Assembly (NCBI RefSeq): GCF_020171345.1
Contig: NZ_JAIUZM010000002.1
Location: 248,001-312,000, forward strand
Origin: Microbulbifer agarilyticus
Lineage (GTDB): Bacteria > Pseudomonadota > Gammaproteobacteria > Pseudomonadales > Cellvibrionaceae
DNA length: 64,000 nt
Reading direction: 5' to 3'
Shown in pieces: positions 53,860 through 62,951 of this stretch. Numbering within the stretch: position 1 is the stretch's first letter; each line of letters opens with the position of its first letter. Position numbers and translations under genes: made by a program. The notes under the pieces were generated by a model. It searched no databases. It was not told the DNA's origin and saw nothing but the letters and a program-made list of their open reading frames with translations.

Positions 53860-55034
53860 GCGGTGTAATGGATGCGCTAGCGGCTTCCCCTGCGGTTTCT
53901 TCTGCAGAACTGGATGCGGACTCCACGCCAGGTGAAAACGCACTTCCACTTCTACCGAAAAATTTTGTGCGGGCGAGTGCGGATTATATTTTGTCGCAGC
54001 AGCAGGCGGATGGGTGTATTCCCTGGTTTGAAGGGCACTATGCAGACCCTTGGGACCATGTAGAAGCGGCGATGGGGCTTAGTATTGCGGGAGAGTTTGC
54101 TGCTGCCGAGCGGGCATACGCTTGGTTGGCAACCCAGCAGTTGGATGATGGCAGTTGGTGGGCGGCTTACCGGGACAATAAGGTCGATAACGGTGAGCGG
54201 CGCGAGTCCAATTTCGTCGCTTATGTTGCCACCGGGATCTGGCATCACTATCTCATTTCGGGTGATCGCGCGTTTCTTGCGCGTCACTGGGGGATGACAG
54301 AGGCTGCGCTGCAGTTTGTACTGAGACTGCAGTCTGCTCACGGAGAAATTCAGTGGGCCGTCGATAGTGACGGTGTACCCATGGAGGACGCACTGATCAC
54401 CGGTTGTGCCTCCATCTTCAAGAGCCTGGAGTGTGGGATCAATATTGCTACGGTGTTGCAGGTACCCAAGCCCGAGTGGACCGAAGCGCGCGAGCGTCTG
54501 GGTGTGGCATTGCGGGAAAAATCCCATCGATTTGACCGCACCTGGGAAAGCAAAGCGCGTTTTTCCATGGACTGGTTTTACCCAGTATTGACCGGAGCTT
54601 TTTCTGGCGACGCAGCCAAGGCGCGCCTGCAGGAGAAATGGGGCGAGTTTGTGGTGCCCGAATTGGGTTGTCGTTGTGTAAATGATGAGCCCTGGGTGAC
54701 CGTAGCCGAGTCCTGCGAGTTGACCATGGCTTTATTGGCGGCCGGCGAGATGAGTAAGGCGCGAGCTTTGTATCGCGGTTTGCATCGCTGGCAAGACAGC
54801 GACGGCGGTTACTGGACGGGTTACGTGTACCGGGATAGGGCGGTGTGGCCTGAGGAGAAAACCACCTGGACGGTGGGTGCCATGCTGTTGGCGGCGGATG
54901 CTCTGGCAGGGCTTACCCCTGCCAGTAAATTGTTCACCAGTGTGAACCTGGTTAATCGCGCCTCAGAGCCGGCGCAAGATACCGAGGGTCTCGACCATCT
55001 CCACCAGCTCGAACTGGCCGGAAGCCAGCGCTAG
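53856..55034 (+). CDS. Alpha/alpha-toroid protein (prenyltransferase/terpene-cyclase-like fold)
   Basis: A 392-residue protein with repeated helix-hairpin motifs of the kind DGSWWAAYRDN, DGCIPWFEGHYADPWDHVEAAMGL, DSDGGYWTGYVYRD. These Q/D-G-x-W units resemble squalene/hopene cyclase and glycoside-hydrolase toroids, and similar proteins are often labelled prenyltransferase. I see neither a DXDD cyclase motif nor a prenyltransferase zinc triad, so catalysis is unproven; a carbohydrate-processing role is equally possible. Its 3' end overlaps the opposing methyltransferase gene by 72 bases. It is coupled to the methyltransferase upstream (ATGA). Confidence 0.68.
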   Translation: MSGVMDALAASPAVSSAELDADSTPGENALPLLPKNFVRASADYILSQQQADGCIPWFEGHYADPWDHVEAAMGLSIAGEFAAAERAYAWLATQQLDDGSWWAAYRDNKVDNGERRESNFVAYVATGIWHHYLISGDRAFLARHWGMTEAALQFVLRLQSAHGEIQWAVDSDGVPMEDALITGCASIFKSLECGINIATVLQVPKPEWTEARERLGVALREKSHRFDRTWESKARFSMDWFYPVLTGAFSGDAAKARLQEKWGEFVVPELGCRCVNDEPWVTVAESCELTMALLAAGEMSKARALYRGLHRWQDSDGGYWTGYVYRDRAVWPEEKTTWTVGAMLLAADALAGLTPASKLFTSVNLVNRASEPAQDTEGLDHLHQLELAGSQR

Positions 55035-55592
55035 TTTGTAGATGTCATAGGGCGCCTGTCCACCGTCTTCTGGGTTTGGGAAGATGTCGTGAATGGCCAG
55101 GAATCCACCGGGCACGATATGGCGCGACCAGCAACGGTAGTCGTTGAGGGCGGCCTCAAAGGAGTGGCCGCCGTCGATAAACACGAGGCCAAGAGGTGTG
55201 TTCCAGTGGCGCGCTGCCACGGTAGTCGGGGCAACCACGGGAACCACATGTTCCTCGAGCTGTGCCGCGCGCATATTGGTGCGGAACGCGTGGAAGCTAT
55301 CCATAAGTTGGCTGCGATCATCGAACAGCGCGCGATCGTGGTATTCCTCGCCAGGCTGATGTTCCTCGGATCCACGGTGATGATCTACCGCAAACAGGGT
55401 GTTGTTCATAAGTTTGCAGGCACTGCCGAGGTAAATGGTGGATTTCCCACAGTAGCTTCCAATTTCCAGGCAGGGGCCTCGGTCGCTGGCTTCGGCGGCA
55501 AGCCGGTAAAGCGCCGCGCCTTCACTGTCAGCGAGAAAGCCTTTCACGGTGTTGATATCCAGGGGAAGTTCTAACGGCAGGGCTGCATCCAT
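54963..55592 (-). CDS. Class I SAM-dependent methyltransferase, CmcI/Methyltransf_24 type
   Basis: A 209-residue methyltransferase. Motif I GPCLEIGSYCGKSTIYLG, acidic post-I in AVDHHRG, and the characteristic LVFIDGGHSFEAALNDYRCW followed by VPGGFLAIHDIF place it with cephalosporin hydroxylase (CmcI)-like and sugar O-methyltransferases. ATG at 55592 is chosen; a TTG at 55613 is the alternative and neither has a strong SD. It faces the toroid gene with a 72-base 3' overlap, and is divergent from the acyltransferase. Presumably it belongs to the same biosynthetic locus. Confidence 0.8.
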   Translation of the reverse strand: MDAALPLELPLDINTVKGFLADSEGAALYRLAAEASDRGPCLEIGSYCGKSTIYLGSACKLMNNTLFAVDHHRGSEEHQPGEEYHDRALFDDRSQLMDSFHAFRTNMRAAQLEEHVVPVVAPTTVAARHWNTPLGLVFIDGGHSFEAALNDYRCWSRHIVPGGFLAIHDIFPNPEDGGQAPYDIYKLALASGQFELVEMVETLGILRRL

Positions 55593-55820
55593 TTTCAGAG
55601 TATCTCGCGACAATATTTGGAGAGTTAAGTGTTAAGTTGAGCGTGACGGTACGTGTTACACCACCGTTTTGCAATGTGCTGGCTCGACAGCTTTGCTGAC
55701 CAGATCTGTCGAAGTTGCGGTTAGAAAATAGCCGTTGGTACGGTTGGTAATGCTGATGGCCACAACGGATTTTTTACAACAGATTCTAAAAATAAGTATC
55801 AGGGAATATTGGCATTTCCA

Positions 55821-56543
55821 ATGCGAAAGGATCATAGACCATACTGGCTGAAGCGCGCTTTGCTGAATTTTCGCAACTGGCGCTGCCGGCACTTCTTACT
55901 GCCCCAGTTCGATGCAATCGGGTACGAGCCAGAAGTTATGCACCCGGCTTCGGTGAAAGTATTCGGTAATAATATTCGTCTGGGTAACTTCCCCCATTTG
56001 ATTTCTACACCGGATAACTGCATTCGCTTTACTGCCATGGGGCACCGCGGAGGCGATGCCCACATCGCCATCGGCGACTATGTGCTGATTTCTCCGGGGG
56101 TGCGCATCTCCGCTGGCGAGTCCATCACCCTCGGCGATGCCTGTATGCTTGCGGCGAATGTGTACATTTCCGACTCAGATTGGCACGGCCTTTACAATCG
56201 TACGCGTCCGTTTCGCTGCACGGCACCGATATCCATTGGTAACAACGTCTGGATCGGGGACAGCTCGATTGTCTGTAAGGGGGTATCGATTGGAGATAAT
56301 TCAGTAGTGGGGGCGGGCAGTGTGGTTACCCGGGACGTTCCCGCAAACACGGTTGTCGCTGGCAACCCTGCCCGTGAAATCAAGCAGATAAACCCTCGGC
56401 GTCGCATGATTACCCGGGAGGCACTATTCGCCGATAGCTTCCGGCAGGCGCACAATCTCGATGAATTAGATAAAATGCTGCTCACAGGCAACAGTCTGTT
56501 GGGGTGGCTGAGGTCGGTAATATGGCCGCGGCGAGGGGATTAA
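55821..56543 (+). CDS. Hexapeptide-repeat acyltransferase
   Basis: A 240-residue left-handed beta-helix acyltransferase, as used for O-acetylation of sugars. Hexapeptide turns are dense from about 70 to 190: [81 protein letters not shown]. The catalytic His is probably in [10 protein letters not shown]. The start ATG at 55821 is preferred over TTG 55809. The upstream 228 bases are the divergent interval with the minus-strand methyltransferase. Its 3' end lies just before the kinase-like gene (23 bases). Confidence 0.87.
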   Translation: MRKDHRPYWLKRALLNFRNWRCRHFLLPQFDAIGYEPEVMHPASVKVFGNNIRLGNFPHLISTPDNCIRFTAMGHRGGDAHIAIGDYVLISPGVRISAGESITLGDACMLAANVYISDSDWHGLYNRTRPFRCTAPISIGNNVWIGDSSIVCKGVSIGDNSVVGAGSVVTRDVPANTVVAGNPAREIKQINPRRRMITREALFADSFRQAHNLDELDKMLLTGNSLLGWLRSVIWPRRGD

Positions 56544-56566
56544 CGCAGTTTGGATGTCGAATAACA

Positions 56567-57076
56567 ATGCATAAACAGGGCAGTGTGGTACTGATTGGGA
56601 TGCCGGGGGCCGGCAAAAGTACCCTTGGGGTATTGCTGGCGAAGGAGTTGGCCAAAGACTTTGTCGATACGGATGTACTGATTCAGCTGCGCGAAGACAA
56701 GACGCTGCAGGAAATCATGAACGAGTCGGATTACCTGAATCTGCGTCGTATCGAAGGTCAAGTGATTGCTGAGGCGGAGTTGCCCAATCATGTGATCGCC
56801 ACCGGTGGCAGTGCGGTGTACAGCGAAGAGGGGATGCGCAACCTGCTGAAGTTTGGCCCAGCGGTGTTCCTGAACTGTTCCGCCGATGAGCTGCGCCGCC
56901 GTATTCACAATTATGAAAGCCGCGGGATTGCCAAGGCGCCGGGGCAGAGCTTTGAAGAGCTGTTCGAGGAGCGGCAGGCGCTGTATCGCCGCTATGCAGA
57001 TATTGTTGTGGACTGTGACGGGCAGGATCTGGAGCAGGTCCTTGGGCAGGTGGTTGCCAGTCTCGAGGCTCGCTGA
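56567..57076 (+). CDS. Shikimate kinase-like P-loop kinase
   Basis: A 169-residue kinase. Walker A is GMPGAGKST (residues 11-19), the shikimate-type Asp is in DFVDTDVLI, the Arg-Glu pair in LRRIEGQ, and the C-terminal ERQALYRRYAD supplies the usual Arg. However, the substrate-contacting GGG is GGS (ATGGSAVYS), and the LID reads SRGIAKAPGQSF instead of the R-P-L-L pattern. So it may act on another alcohol. The start ATG at 56567 gives MHKQGSVVLIG. A normal AroK would lie next to aroB, which is absent here. It is downstream of the acyltransferase and may belong to the same locus. Confidence 0.7.
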   Translation: MHKQGSVVLIGMPGAGKSTLGVLLAKELAKDFVDTDVLIQLREDKTLQEIMNESDYLNLRRIEGQVIAEAELPNHVIATGGSAVYSEEGMRNLLKFGPAVFLNCSADELRRRIHNYESRGIAKAPGQSFEELFEERQALYRRYADIVVDCDGQDLEQVLGQVVASLEAR

Positions 57077-57157
57077 GTTGATTCTTTCTGCTTGGTCTGG
57101 CCGGCACGATTTTGGGGCAATGCCGCGGTTCTCGTGAAATGGCAGCCAGGTTTACCT

Positions 57158-57182
57158 GGACCGGGAACGCGCGTCCCGGTCC
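57158..57182. terminator. Perfect GC hairpin between convergent genes
   Basis: GGACCGGGA (57158-57166) pairs with TCCCGGTCC (57174-57182) around a 7-base loop. No U-tract exists on either strand. It sits between the stop codons of the kinase-like gene (57076, +) and the Lrp-type gene (57202, -). Confidence 0.4.
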
Positions 57183-57201
57183 GGCACGGACTGTGGCCTG
57201 A

Positions 57202-57672
57202 TTACAGCGGCAACTGAGTGGTGTATTTGACCTGCTTGAGTGCGAAGGTCGAGTTCACCGAAGCCACGTTCGGCAGGTGCACTAGCGAACGTTTGAGCAG
57301 CTGCTCGTAATGCTCAACACTATCTACCACTACGCGCAGCACATAGTCTTTATCGCCACTGGTGGAGTAACATTCCACAACTTCCTGGACATCCTGCACC
57401 GCCGATTCGAAATTGTTTAACGAATCTTCATCATGGTTGTGTATGGTGACATAGCAGTATACTGTGACCCCTAGGTCAAGTTTACGCGGATCCAGGAGGG
57501 TGACGCGCCCACGGATGATACCTTCGGCTTCCAGGCGCTTGATGCGACGCCAGCACGGAGTATGGGAAAGACCCACTTTGTCTCCCAGCTCAGCCATGGA
57601 ATAATCGGCGTTCTCCTGTAGCGCCCGCAGGATCTTGCGGTCGAAATCATCCAGGTCGGTTGAGCGCTTCAT
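57202..57672 (-). CDS. Lrp/AsnC-family transcriptional regulator
   Basis: A 156-residue regulator. The N-terminal HTH spans about 8-60 (DFDRKILRALQENADYSMAEL, VGLSHTPCWRRIKRLEAEGII) and the C-terminal RAM/ACT-like ligand domain follows (VTVYCYVTIHNHDEDSL, CYSTSGDKDYVLRVVVDSVEHYEQLL). The SHTPCWRRIKRL helix is that of Lrp-like feast/famine regulators responding to amino acids. AGGAG precedes the ATG. It is divergent from the indolepyruvate oxidoreductase gene, which it probably controls. Confidence 0.92.
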   Translation of the reverse strand: MKRSTDLDDFDRKILRALQENADYSMAELGDKVGLSHTPCWRRIKRLEAEGIIRGRVTLLDPRKLDLGVTVYCYVTIHNHDEDSLNNFESAVQDVQEVVECYSTSGDKDYVLRVVVDSVEHYEQLLKRSLVHLPNVASVNSTFALKQVKYTTQLPL

Positions 57673-57722
57673 ATAAACTCCTGTCCTACATTTTATCTAT
57701 TGGCCGAGATGGCTGTCATAAT

Positions 57723-57742
57723 TTTACGTGTAAACCCGTAAA
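57723..57742. promoter_or_regulatory. Inverted repeat between the Lrp-type regulator and the oxidoreductase
   Basis: TTTACG (57723-57728) and CGTAAA (57737-57742) form a 6-bp inverted repeat with an 8-bp centre in the divergent interval. A candidate Lrp-type binding site; low information content. Confidence 0.3.
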
Positions 57743-57929
57743 TAAAGCAATGTTTCCATGTGCTTTAAGCACTAGTATGACCTGACCAAGCCGTCGTTAG
57801 CGCTGGTTGTTTGACAACAACCCGTATGAATTGGCGCCAAAACCGGCGACGAGCGCCCCGAATCACAATAATTACCGGAAGCCCGCGGACATGGCGGCGC
57901 TTCACAGATCAGCGGGAAGAAGTAGGCGT

Positions 57930-60900
57930 ATGAGCGAACAGAAAGTGGAGTCTGGATCGAAAACAGGATCTCAGGCGGAAACGGTTCAGGATCAGGCGAT
58001 CACCGATCACAAGGTTGCTGAATCTTCGGTGTCTCTCGACGATCGGTACACCACCCTGAAGGGGCGGGTTCTGTTGTCCGGTATCCAGGCGCTGGTGCGC
58101 CTGCCCATCGACCAGATGCGGGTCGACTCCGCGCGCGGGCTCAACACTGCCACGTTTATTTCTGGCTACCGCGGATCACCTCTCGGCGGTTACGACCAGC
58201 AACTTGCGCGCGCCAAGAAAATGCTGGATGAGTACAACATTCGCTTTACCCCCGGTGTAAACGAAGAGCTGGCGGCCACCTCCGTCTGGGGCTCCCAGCA
58301 GGTTGGCCTGTTTGAAGGCGCCGAGGTCGATGGCGTCTGCGGTATCTGGTACGGAAAAACTCCCGGGGTTGACCGCTCCTGCGATGCATTCCGTCACGCC
58401 AATGCGGCGGGTTCCTCGCCGAAAGGTGGGGCGCTGATCATTGCAGGTGACGACCACGGCTGTAAGTCATCGTCTTATCCCGGGCAGTCCGAGTTCGCCT
58501 TTGTCGACATGCATATCCCGGTGCTGAACCCCTCTACCGTGCAGGAAGTGTTGGACTACGGCCTGTACGGACTGGAGTTGTCGCGCTTCAGTGGCTGTTG
58601 GGTGGCCATGATTACCCTGGCCGAGAACATGGACAGTGCCTCTACCGTCGAGGTAGACCCGGCGGGGGTATCCTTCGAATATCCGGAAATCGAGCGCCCG
58701 CCAGGCGGTCTGAACATCCGCAAGCAGGACAACCCGCTGGAGCAGGAAGAGCGCCTGTGGCGCTACAAACGTCCTGCAGCACTGGCATTTGCCCGTGCTA
58801 ACCAGCTCAACAAACTGGTGCTGGATAACCCAGACGCGACTCTGGGCATTGTGACTGCCGGTAAAGCGCACCTGGATTTGATGCAGGCGTTTGAAGACAT
58901 GGGCATCGATGAGGCCCGTGCCCGCGCGCTGGGTATTCGTATCCTCAAGGTCGGTATGACCTATCCACTGGATGTTCCCGGCATCCAGGAATTTGCCCGC
59001 GGCCTCGATTCGCTTCTGGTTTTGGAAGAAAAGCGCAGCCTGATGGAAGTGCAGCTGAAAGAAGAGCTGTACAACGTGCACCTGCGTGATCCGCACTTCC
59101 CGCGTATTCTCGGCAAGGTCGACGAGCACGATAAGCCGCTGCTGCCAATGTACGGTGAGCTGTCACCGGCGGTTGTGGCACAAGTGCTTGGGTATCTGCT
59201 GGGTGAAGACAATCTCAACGAGCGCGCCAAGCATCGCCTTATGCGCTTGGATGCACTTGCCGAGCGTATTTCCGCACAGGCCGGCTCCAGTGTGGCCCGC
59301 CTGCCGATGTTCTGTGCCGGCTGCCCGCACAACCGCTCGACTCGTGTGCCGGAAGGCAGCCGGGCACTTGCGGGTATTGGTTGTCACTACATGGCCCAGT
59401 GGCTGGATCGTGAGACCTTCACCTTTACCCAAATGGGCGCTGAGGGGGTGAACTGGATCGGGCAGGCGGCCTTTACCAGTGAGCCACATGTGTTTGTGAA
59501 TCTCGGTGACGGAACCTACTTCCACTCCGGTATTCTCGCGATCCGCGCTTCGGTCGCGGCCAAGGTCAATATTACCTACAAGATTCTGTTTAACGACGCC
59601 GTGGCCATGACCGGTGGTCAGCCTCACGATGGGGAACTACACCCGGATATGATCTGCCGTCAGGTGTTGGCGGAAGGGGTCAAGCGCGTTGTGCTGGTGA
59701 TGGATGACACCGACAAGTACAAAGGCGCGCTGAGTTTCCCTGCGGAAGTGGAAATTCGCCACCGCGACCATATGCCGGCGGTAATGAACGAGCTGCGCGA
59801 AGAGCCCGGCTGTACCGTGATCATTTACGACCAGACCTGTGCCACCGAGCTGCGCCGCAAGCGCAAGCGCGGCCTGTTACCCAAGGCCGAAGGGCGCCCG
59901 TTTATCAACGAGTTGGTGTGTGAAGGCTGTGGTGACTGCGTCACTCAGTCGAGCTGTATTGCGGTAGAAAAAGTCTCTACGCCCCTGGGCGACAAGCGCC
60001 GTATCAACCAGACATCCTGTAACCAGGATATGTCCTGTGTAAATGGCTTCTGTCCGTCATTTGTCACCGTGAAAGGTGGCAAGTTGAACAAGCGCGCCGG
60101 CGTGGGCGATGCCCTGTTTGACGCGGCAGAAAAACTGCCAGCGCCAGAACTGCCTGACCTGGACGAACCCTATAACCTGCTGGTTACCGGTGTTGGCGGT
60201 ACCGGTGTTGTGACCATTGGCGCTTTGCTGGCGATGGCGGCGCATATTGAAGGCAAGGCGTGCAGTACGCTGGATCAAACCGGACTGGCGCAGAAAGGCG
60301 GGGCGGTATATTCCCACGTGCGCTTTGCTAATCGTCCCGAGTCGCTCAAGGCTGTACGGATTTCTGATGGCCGGGCGGACGCGCTGATGGCGTGTGACCT
60401 GATTGCGGCGGGTAACCTGTCTGCAAGCCTGGCGAAGCTGGACGAGACGTTCAGCCGCGCGGTGGTGAACACGCACCTGAGCCCAACCGCTGCTTCGGTT
60501 CTGGGACGTGAAGATATCCATTCTCCGCAAGCGGTACTGGATACCATCAAAGATGCGGTAAAAGAGCTGAACGTGGTTGAGGGGCATAATCTCACCAAGG
60601 CGGCTCTTGGCGATACCCTCGCGGCAAATATTTTCATGCTCGGTTTTGCCTGGCAAAAAGGTCTGATTCCGCTGGGGCTGGCCGCGATTGAGGAGACCAT
60701 CCGACTTAATGGGGTTGCGGTTGAAGGCAACTTGCAGGGGTTGGCGGCTGGCCGATTGGCGGCAGCAGATCGCGATGCATTGGATGCCCTGTTGTTCCAG
60801 CAGGAAGAGAAAGTCTTGCCCCAGGGGTTGGAGGAAATTGTCGCGCACCGTATGGAACACCTTACGGGCTATCAGGGGGCGGCCCTGGCGCGTCGTTATC

Positions 60901-61526
60901 GCGATCTGGTGGACAAAGTAAAAGCCGCGGAAATTCTCAAGGTGCCGGGCAGTGAAGCCCTGGCTGAGGTGGTTGCTCGCAACTACGCCAAGCTGCTGGC
61001 CTACAAAGACGAGTATGAAGTGGCGCGCCTGTACAGCGATGGTCGTTTTACGCAGTCTCTGCAGGAAAACTTTGCCGGCGATTTCGAGCTCGAATTTAAT
61101 TTGGCGCCGCCGCTACTCAGTCGCTTTGACAAGAACCTGGGACGTCCGCGCAAAATGAAATTTGGCGGCTGGATGCACAAGGCATTTTCGGTCCTGGCCA
61201 AGCTCCGTTTCCTGCGAGGTAGTGTGCTCGATATCTTCGGTTACACGGAAGAGCGCAAGATGGAGCGTGGCTTAATTACTGAGTACGAAAAGATCGTCGA
61301 TGAAGTGGTAGGGCGCCTGAGTGCCGATAACCACGCCGCGGCGCTCGAACTGCTGTGCTATCCCGATCAGATTCGCGGTTACGGGCTGATCAAAGAGGAG
61401 AATGTAAAGCTCGCCCACGAAGCCCGCAACATTGCGTTGCAGCGCTTCTATGATCCGCAGGCGAGTGTGCCGGGCGGTTCACCGGTGGAGGTGTTTGATC
61501 CCGCCAAGGCGCAGCAGGTCGGTTAA
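57930..61526 (+). CDS. Indolepyruvate ferredoxin oxidoreductase, fused alpha/beta subunits
   Basis: A 1198-residue thiamine-diphosphate enzyme that oxidatively decarboxylates indolepyruvate and other aryl or branched 2-oxo acids to acyl-CoA with reduction of ferredoxin. The N-terminal IorA-like part has the PYR region (FISGYRGSPLGGYDQQL), the TPP site GDGTYFHSGILAI, and a Cys-rich ferredoxin-like segment near residues 662-705 (CEGCGDCVTQSSC, CNQDMSCVNGFCPS). The C-terminal IorB-like gamma domain starts VTGVGGTGVVTIGALLAMAAHIEG. Fused iorAB forms are common in gammaproteobacteria. ATG 57930 is chosen; the open frame extends to 57807 from a TTG without an SD. It follows an Lrp-type regulator. 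Confidence 0.92.
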   Translation: MSEQKVESGSKTGSQAETVQDQAITDHKVAESSVSLDDRYTTLKGRVLLSGIQALVRLPIDQMRVDSARGLNTATFISGYRGSPLGGYDQQLARAKKMLDEYNIRFTPGVNEELAATSVWGSQQVGLFEGAEVDGVCGIWYGKTPGVDRSCDAFRHANAAGSSPKGGALIIAGDDHGCKSSSYPGQSEFAFVDMHIPVLNPSTVQEVLDYGLYGLELSRFSGCWVAMITLAENMDSASTVEVDPAGVSFEYPEIERPPGGLNIRKQDNPLEQEERLWRYKRPAALAFARANQLNKLVLDNPDATLGIVTAGKAHLDLMQAFEDMGIDEARARALGIRILKVGMTYPLDVPGIQEFARGLDSLLVLEEKRSLMEVQLKEELYNVHLRDPHFPRILGKVDEHDKPLLPMYGELSPAVVAQVLGYLLGEDNLNERAKHRLMRLDALAERISAQAGSSVARLPMFCAGCPHNRSTRVPEGSRALAGIGCHYMAQWLDRETFTFTQMGAEGVNWIGQAAFTSEPHVFVNLGDGTYFHSGILAIRASVAAKVNITYKILFNDAVAMTGGQPHDGELHPDMICRQVLAEGVKRVVLVMDDTDKYKGALSFPAEVEIRHRDHMPAVMNELREEPGCTVIIYDQTCATELRRKRKRGLLPKAEGRPFINELVCEGCGDCVTQSSCIAVEKVSTPLGDKRRINQTSCNQDMSCVNGFCPSFVTVKGGKLNKRAGVGDALFDAAEKLPAPELPDLDEPYNLLVTGVGGTGVVTIGALLAMAAHIEGKACSTLDQTGLAQKGGAVYSHVRFANRPESLKAVRISDGRADALMACDLIAAGNLSASLAKLDETFSRAVVNTHLSPTAASVLGREDIHSPQAVLDTIKDAVKELNVVEGHNLTKAALGDTLAANIFMLGFAWQKGLIPLGLAAIEETIRLNGVAVEGNLQGLAAGRLAAADRDALDALLFQQEEKVLPQGLEEIVAHRMEHLTGYQGAALARRYRDLVDKVKAAEILKVPGSEALAEVVARNYAKLLAYKDEYEVARLYSDGRFTQSLQENFAGDFELEFNLAPPLLSRFDKNLGRPRKMKFGGWMHKAFSVLAKLRFLRGSVLDIFGYTEERKMERGLITEYEKIVDEVVGRLSADNHAAALELLCYPDQIRGYGLIKEENVKLAHEARNIALQRFYDPQASVPGGSPVEVFDPAKAQQVG

Positions 61527-61542
61527 CGAGGTTGTGTGTGAC

Positions 61543-61572
61543 AAAAAAGCGAGCCAATTGGCTCGCTTTTTT
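61543..61572. terminator. Bidirectional rho-independent terminator
   Basis: GCGAGCC (61549-61555) and GGCTCGC (61560-61566) pair around AATT, flanked by six A residues left and six T residues right. It serves both the oxidoreductase (+) and the convergent porin gene (-). Confidence 0.94.
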
Positions 61573-61594
61573 GTTTGCGGGAAATGGGGGTATC

Positions 61595-62872
61595 TTACCA
61601 GGCCATCTGCACCCGGAGGCCCAGTTGATTGGTGTTGTCACCAGTAAACTCATCGTCACCGAAAATCAGGTTCAACATCACACGCACGTTGCGATTGGCG
61701 TAATAATTTAGGCCGATCTGAGCACTGTTGGCTTCCAGTTTGTAGATGTCCCGGTTTTGCATGATGTCGTAACGGGCAGTGAGTTCCCAGGCGCCGCCCC
61801 AGAGGCCATTGCCTGATGGTTTGGCGGAATTAAAGGCGCCGCGCTTTTCGTTGTAGGTTTTGTGCTCGCCGCTGATCATCCAGCTGCCCTGAATGTACCA
61901 GGTACGAACATGCTGATCATCGATATAGCACCCCAAGTCCGGATCACAGAAGAATGGGGGAGGTGCGCCGAACTCATCTTCGAAATCGAGCTCAGACAGG
62001 TAGTAGTCGGCTTCGAAGTCGCCAACCACAAACTCTGACTGAAAATACAGCGGACCGTAGCTGCCTGCCAGCTCCAGCGACACGGTTGAAGCGTCATCCC
62101 CCAGATCGCCCGGACTGAGGGCAATCAGCTGTGATGGGCCGCGGCGCCCGGCATAATCGGCTTCGGCGGTAATATCTTTGGAGTCCAAATTCGGGTTTTC
62201 AAAATTCAGCGCGGTGCCGAGGTGGAGCGTTGCGTAATCCGTTTTGATGGGGTGCCAGGCGAGACGGCCGGCGGCGCCAACCCCTTCGTTGCGTGCAGTA
62301 CCAGCGTCTCGCAAGTTAAATGCCATCAACCCGAGGGTGAAACAGTCCAGTACTCCCGTCCAGCCGATTCCCTGCTGGAACTGGAAGCCCTCGTATAGCC
62401 CAGTGGCGCTCGAGAAAGGGCGCTCGAGCATGGTAATTTCGTTGGAGCTGGTCATTTCCGCCATGGAGCGGAAAGGTTTGAATTGTCCAATGCGCACTTC
62501 ACCATTGAGAAACTTATGCGCGATAAAAACGTCGCGAAATCCCCGCCCCGTGGAGCCGCCGGCAAAATCCTGTTCGAGCACGTATTTCCAGTCGTAGATA
62601 TTGCCTTTCAGGGTAATCCGCGCCCGGCGAAAATCTGTAGTGCTGACAGGGTTTTCGATGTCGGTATCAAACAGATAGGTATCAAAATGGATGCGCCCGC
62701 CGAGGGATGCGGAAAAATTACCGTCGTCAGACGTGATTTTCAGCCCACCTTTGGTTTCTGCTTCGTCCGCCAGGCTCGCGGTTGTACCAGATAGCAATGC
62801 TCCCGCGACTAGGAGGCAGGGTGCGACCTTTGAGATACGATTGGTAGGGTAGAGAGTGGGGAAATTGGGCAC
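61595..62872 (-). CDS. OprP/OprO-type phosphate-selective porin
   Basis: About 425 residues: signal peptide (VAPCLLVAGALLSGTTASLA), a short periplasmic helix region, then a 16-strand barrel of the Pfam porin O/P type: FSASLGGRIHFDTYLF, TTDFRRARITLKGNIYDWKYVLEQDF, GQFKPFRSMAEMTSSNEITMLERP, and the closing VRMLNLIF-like strands ending in VQMAW. The terminal Trp is an assembly signal. It would let anions, such as phosphate or polyphosphate, pass the outer membrane. GTG at 62872 has AAGGA in place; a TTG at 62890 gives a longer N-terminus but no SD. No pho-box was identified. Confidence 0.87.
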   Translation of the reverse strand: MPNFPTLYPTNRISKVAPCLLVAGALLSGTTASLADEAETKGGLKITSDDGNFSASLGGRIHFDTYLFDTDIENPVSTTDFRRARITLKGNIYDWKYVLEQDFAGGSTGRGFRDVFIAHKFLNGEVRIGQFKPFRSMAEMTSSNEITMLERPFSSATGLYEGFQFQQGIGWTGVLDCFTLGLMAFNLRDAGTARNEGVGAAGRLAWHPIKTDYATLHLGTALNFENPNLDSKDITAEADYAGRRGPSQLIALSPGDLGDDASTVSLELAGSYGPLYFQSEFVVGDFEADYYLSELDFEDEFGAPPPFFCDPDLGCYIDDQHVRTWYIQGSWMISGEHKTYNEKRGAFNSAKPSGNGLWGGAWELTARYDIMQNRDIYKLEANSAQIGLNYYANRNVRVMLNLIFGDDEFTGDNTNQLGLRVQMAW

Positions 62873-62951
62873 CGCGCCATTCCTTTGCAACCAATTGGAT
62901 GCAGTTTAGTCGGCCAGGAAAGCTGCGGTGCGCCAGAGGTATAAAAGGAGG

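Noticed and set aside
55614-55820. Small gene between the CmcI-type methyltransferase and acyltransferase genes
   Set aside because: Only short frames without SD; the interval is better explained as a divergent promoter region.
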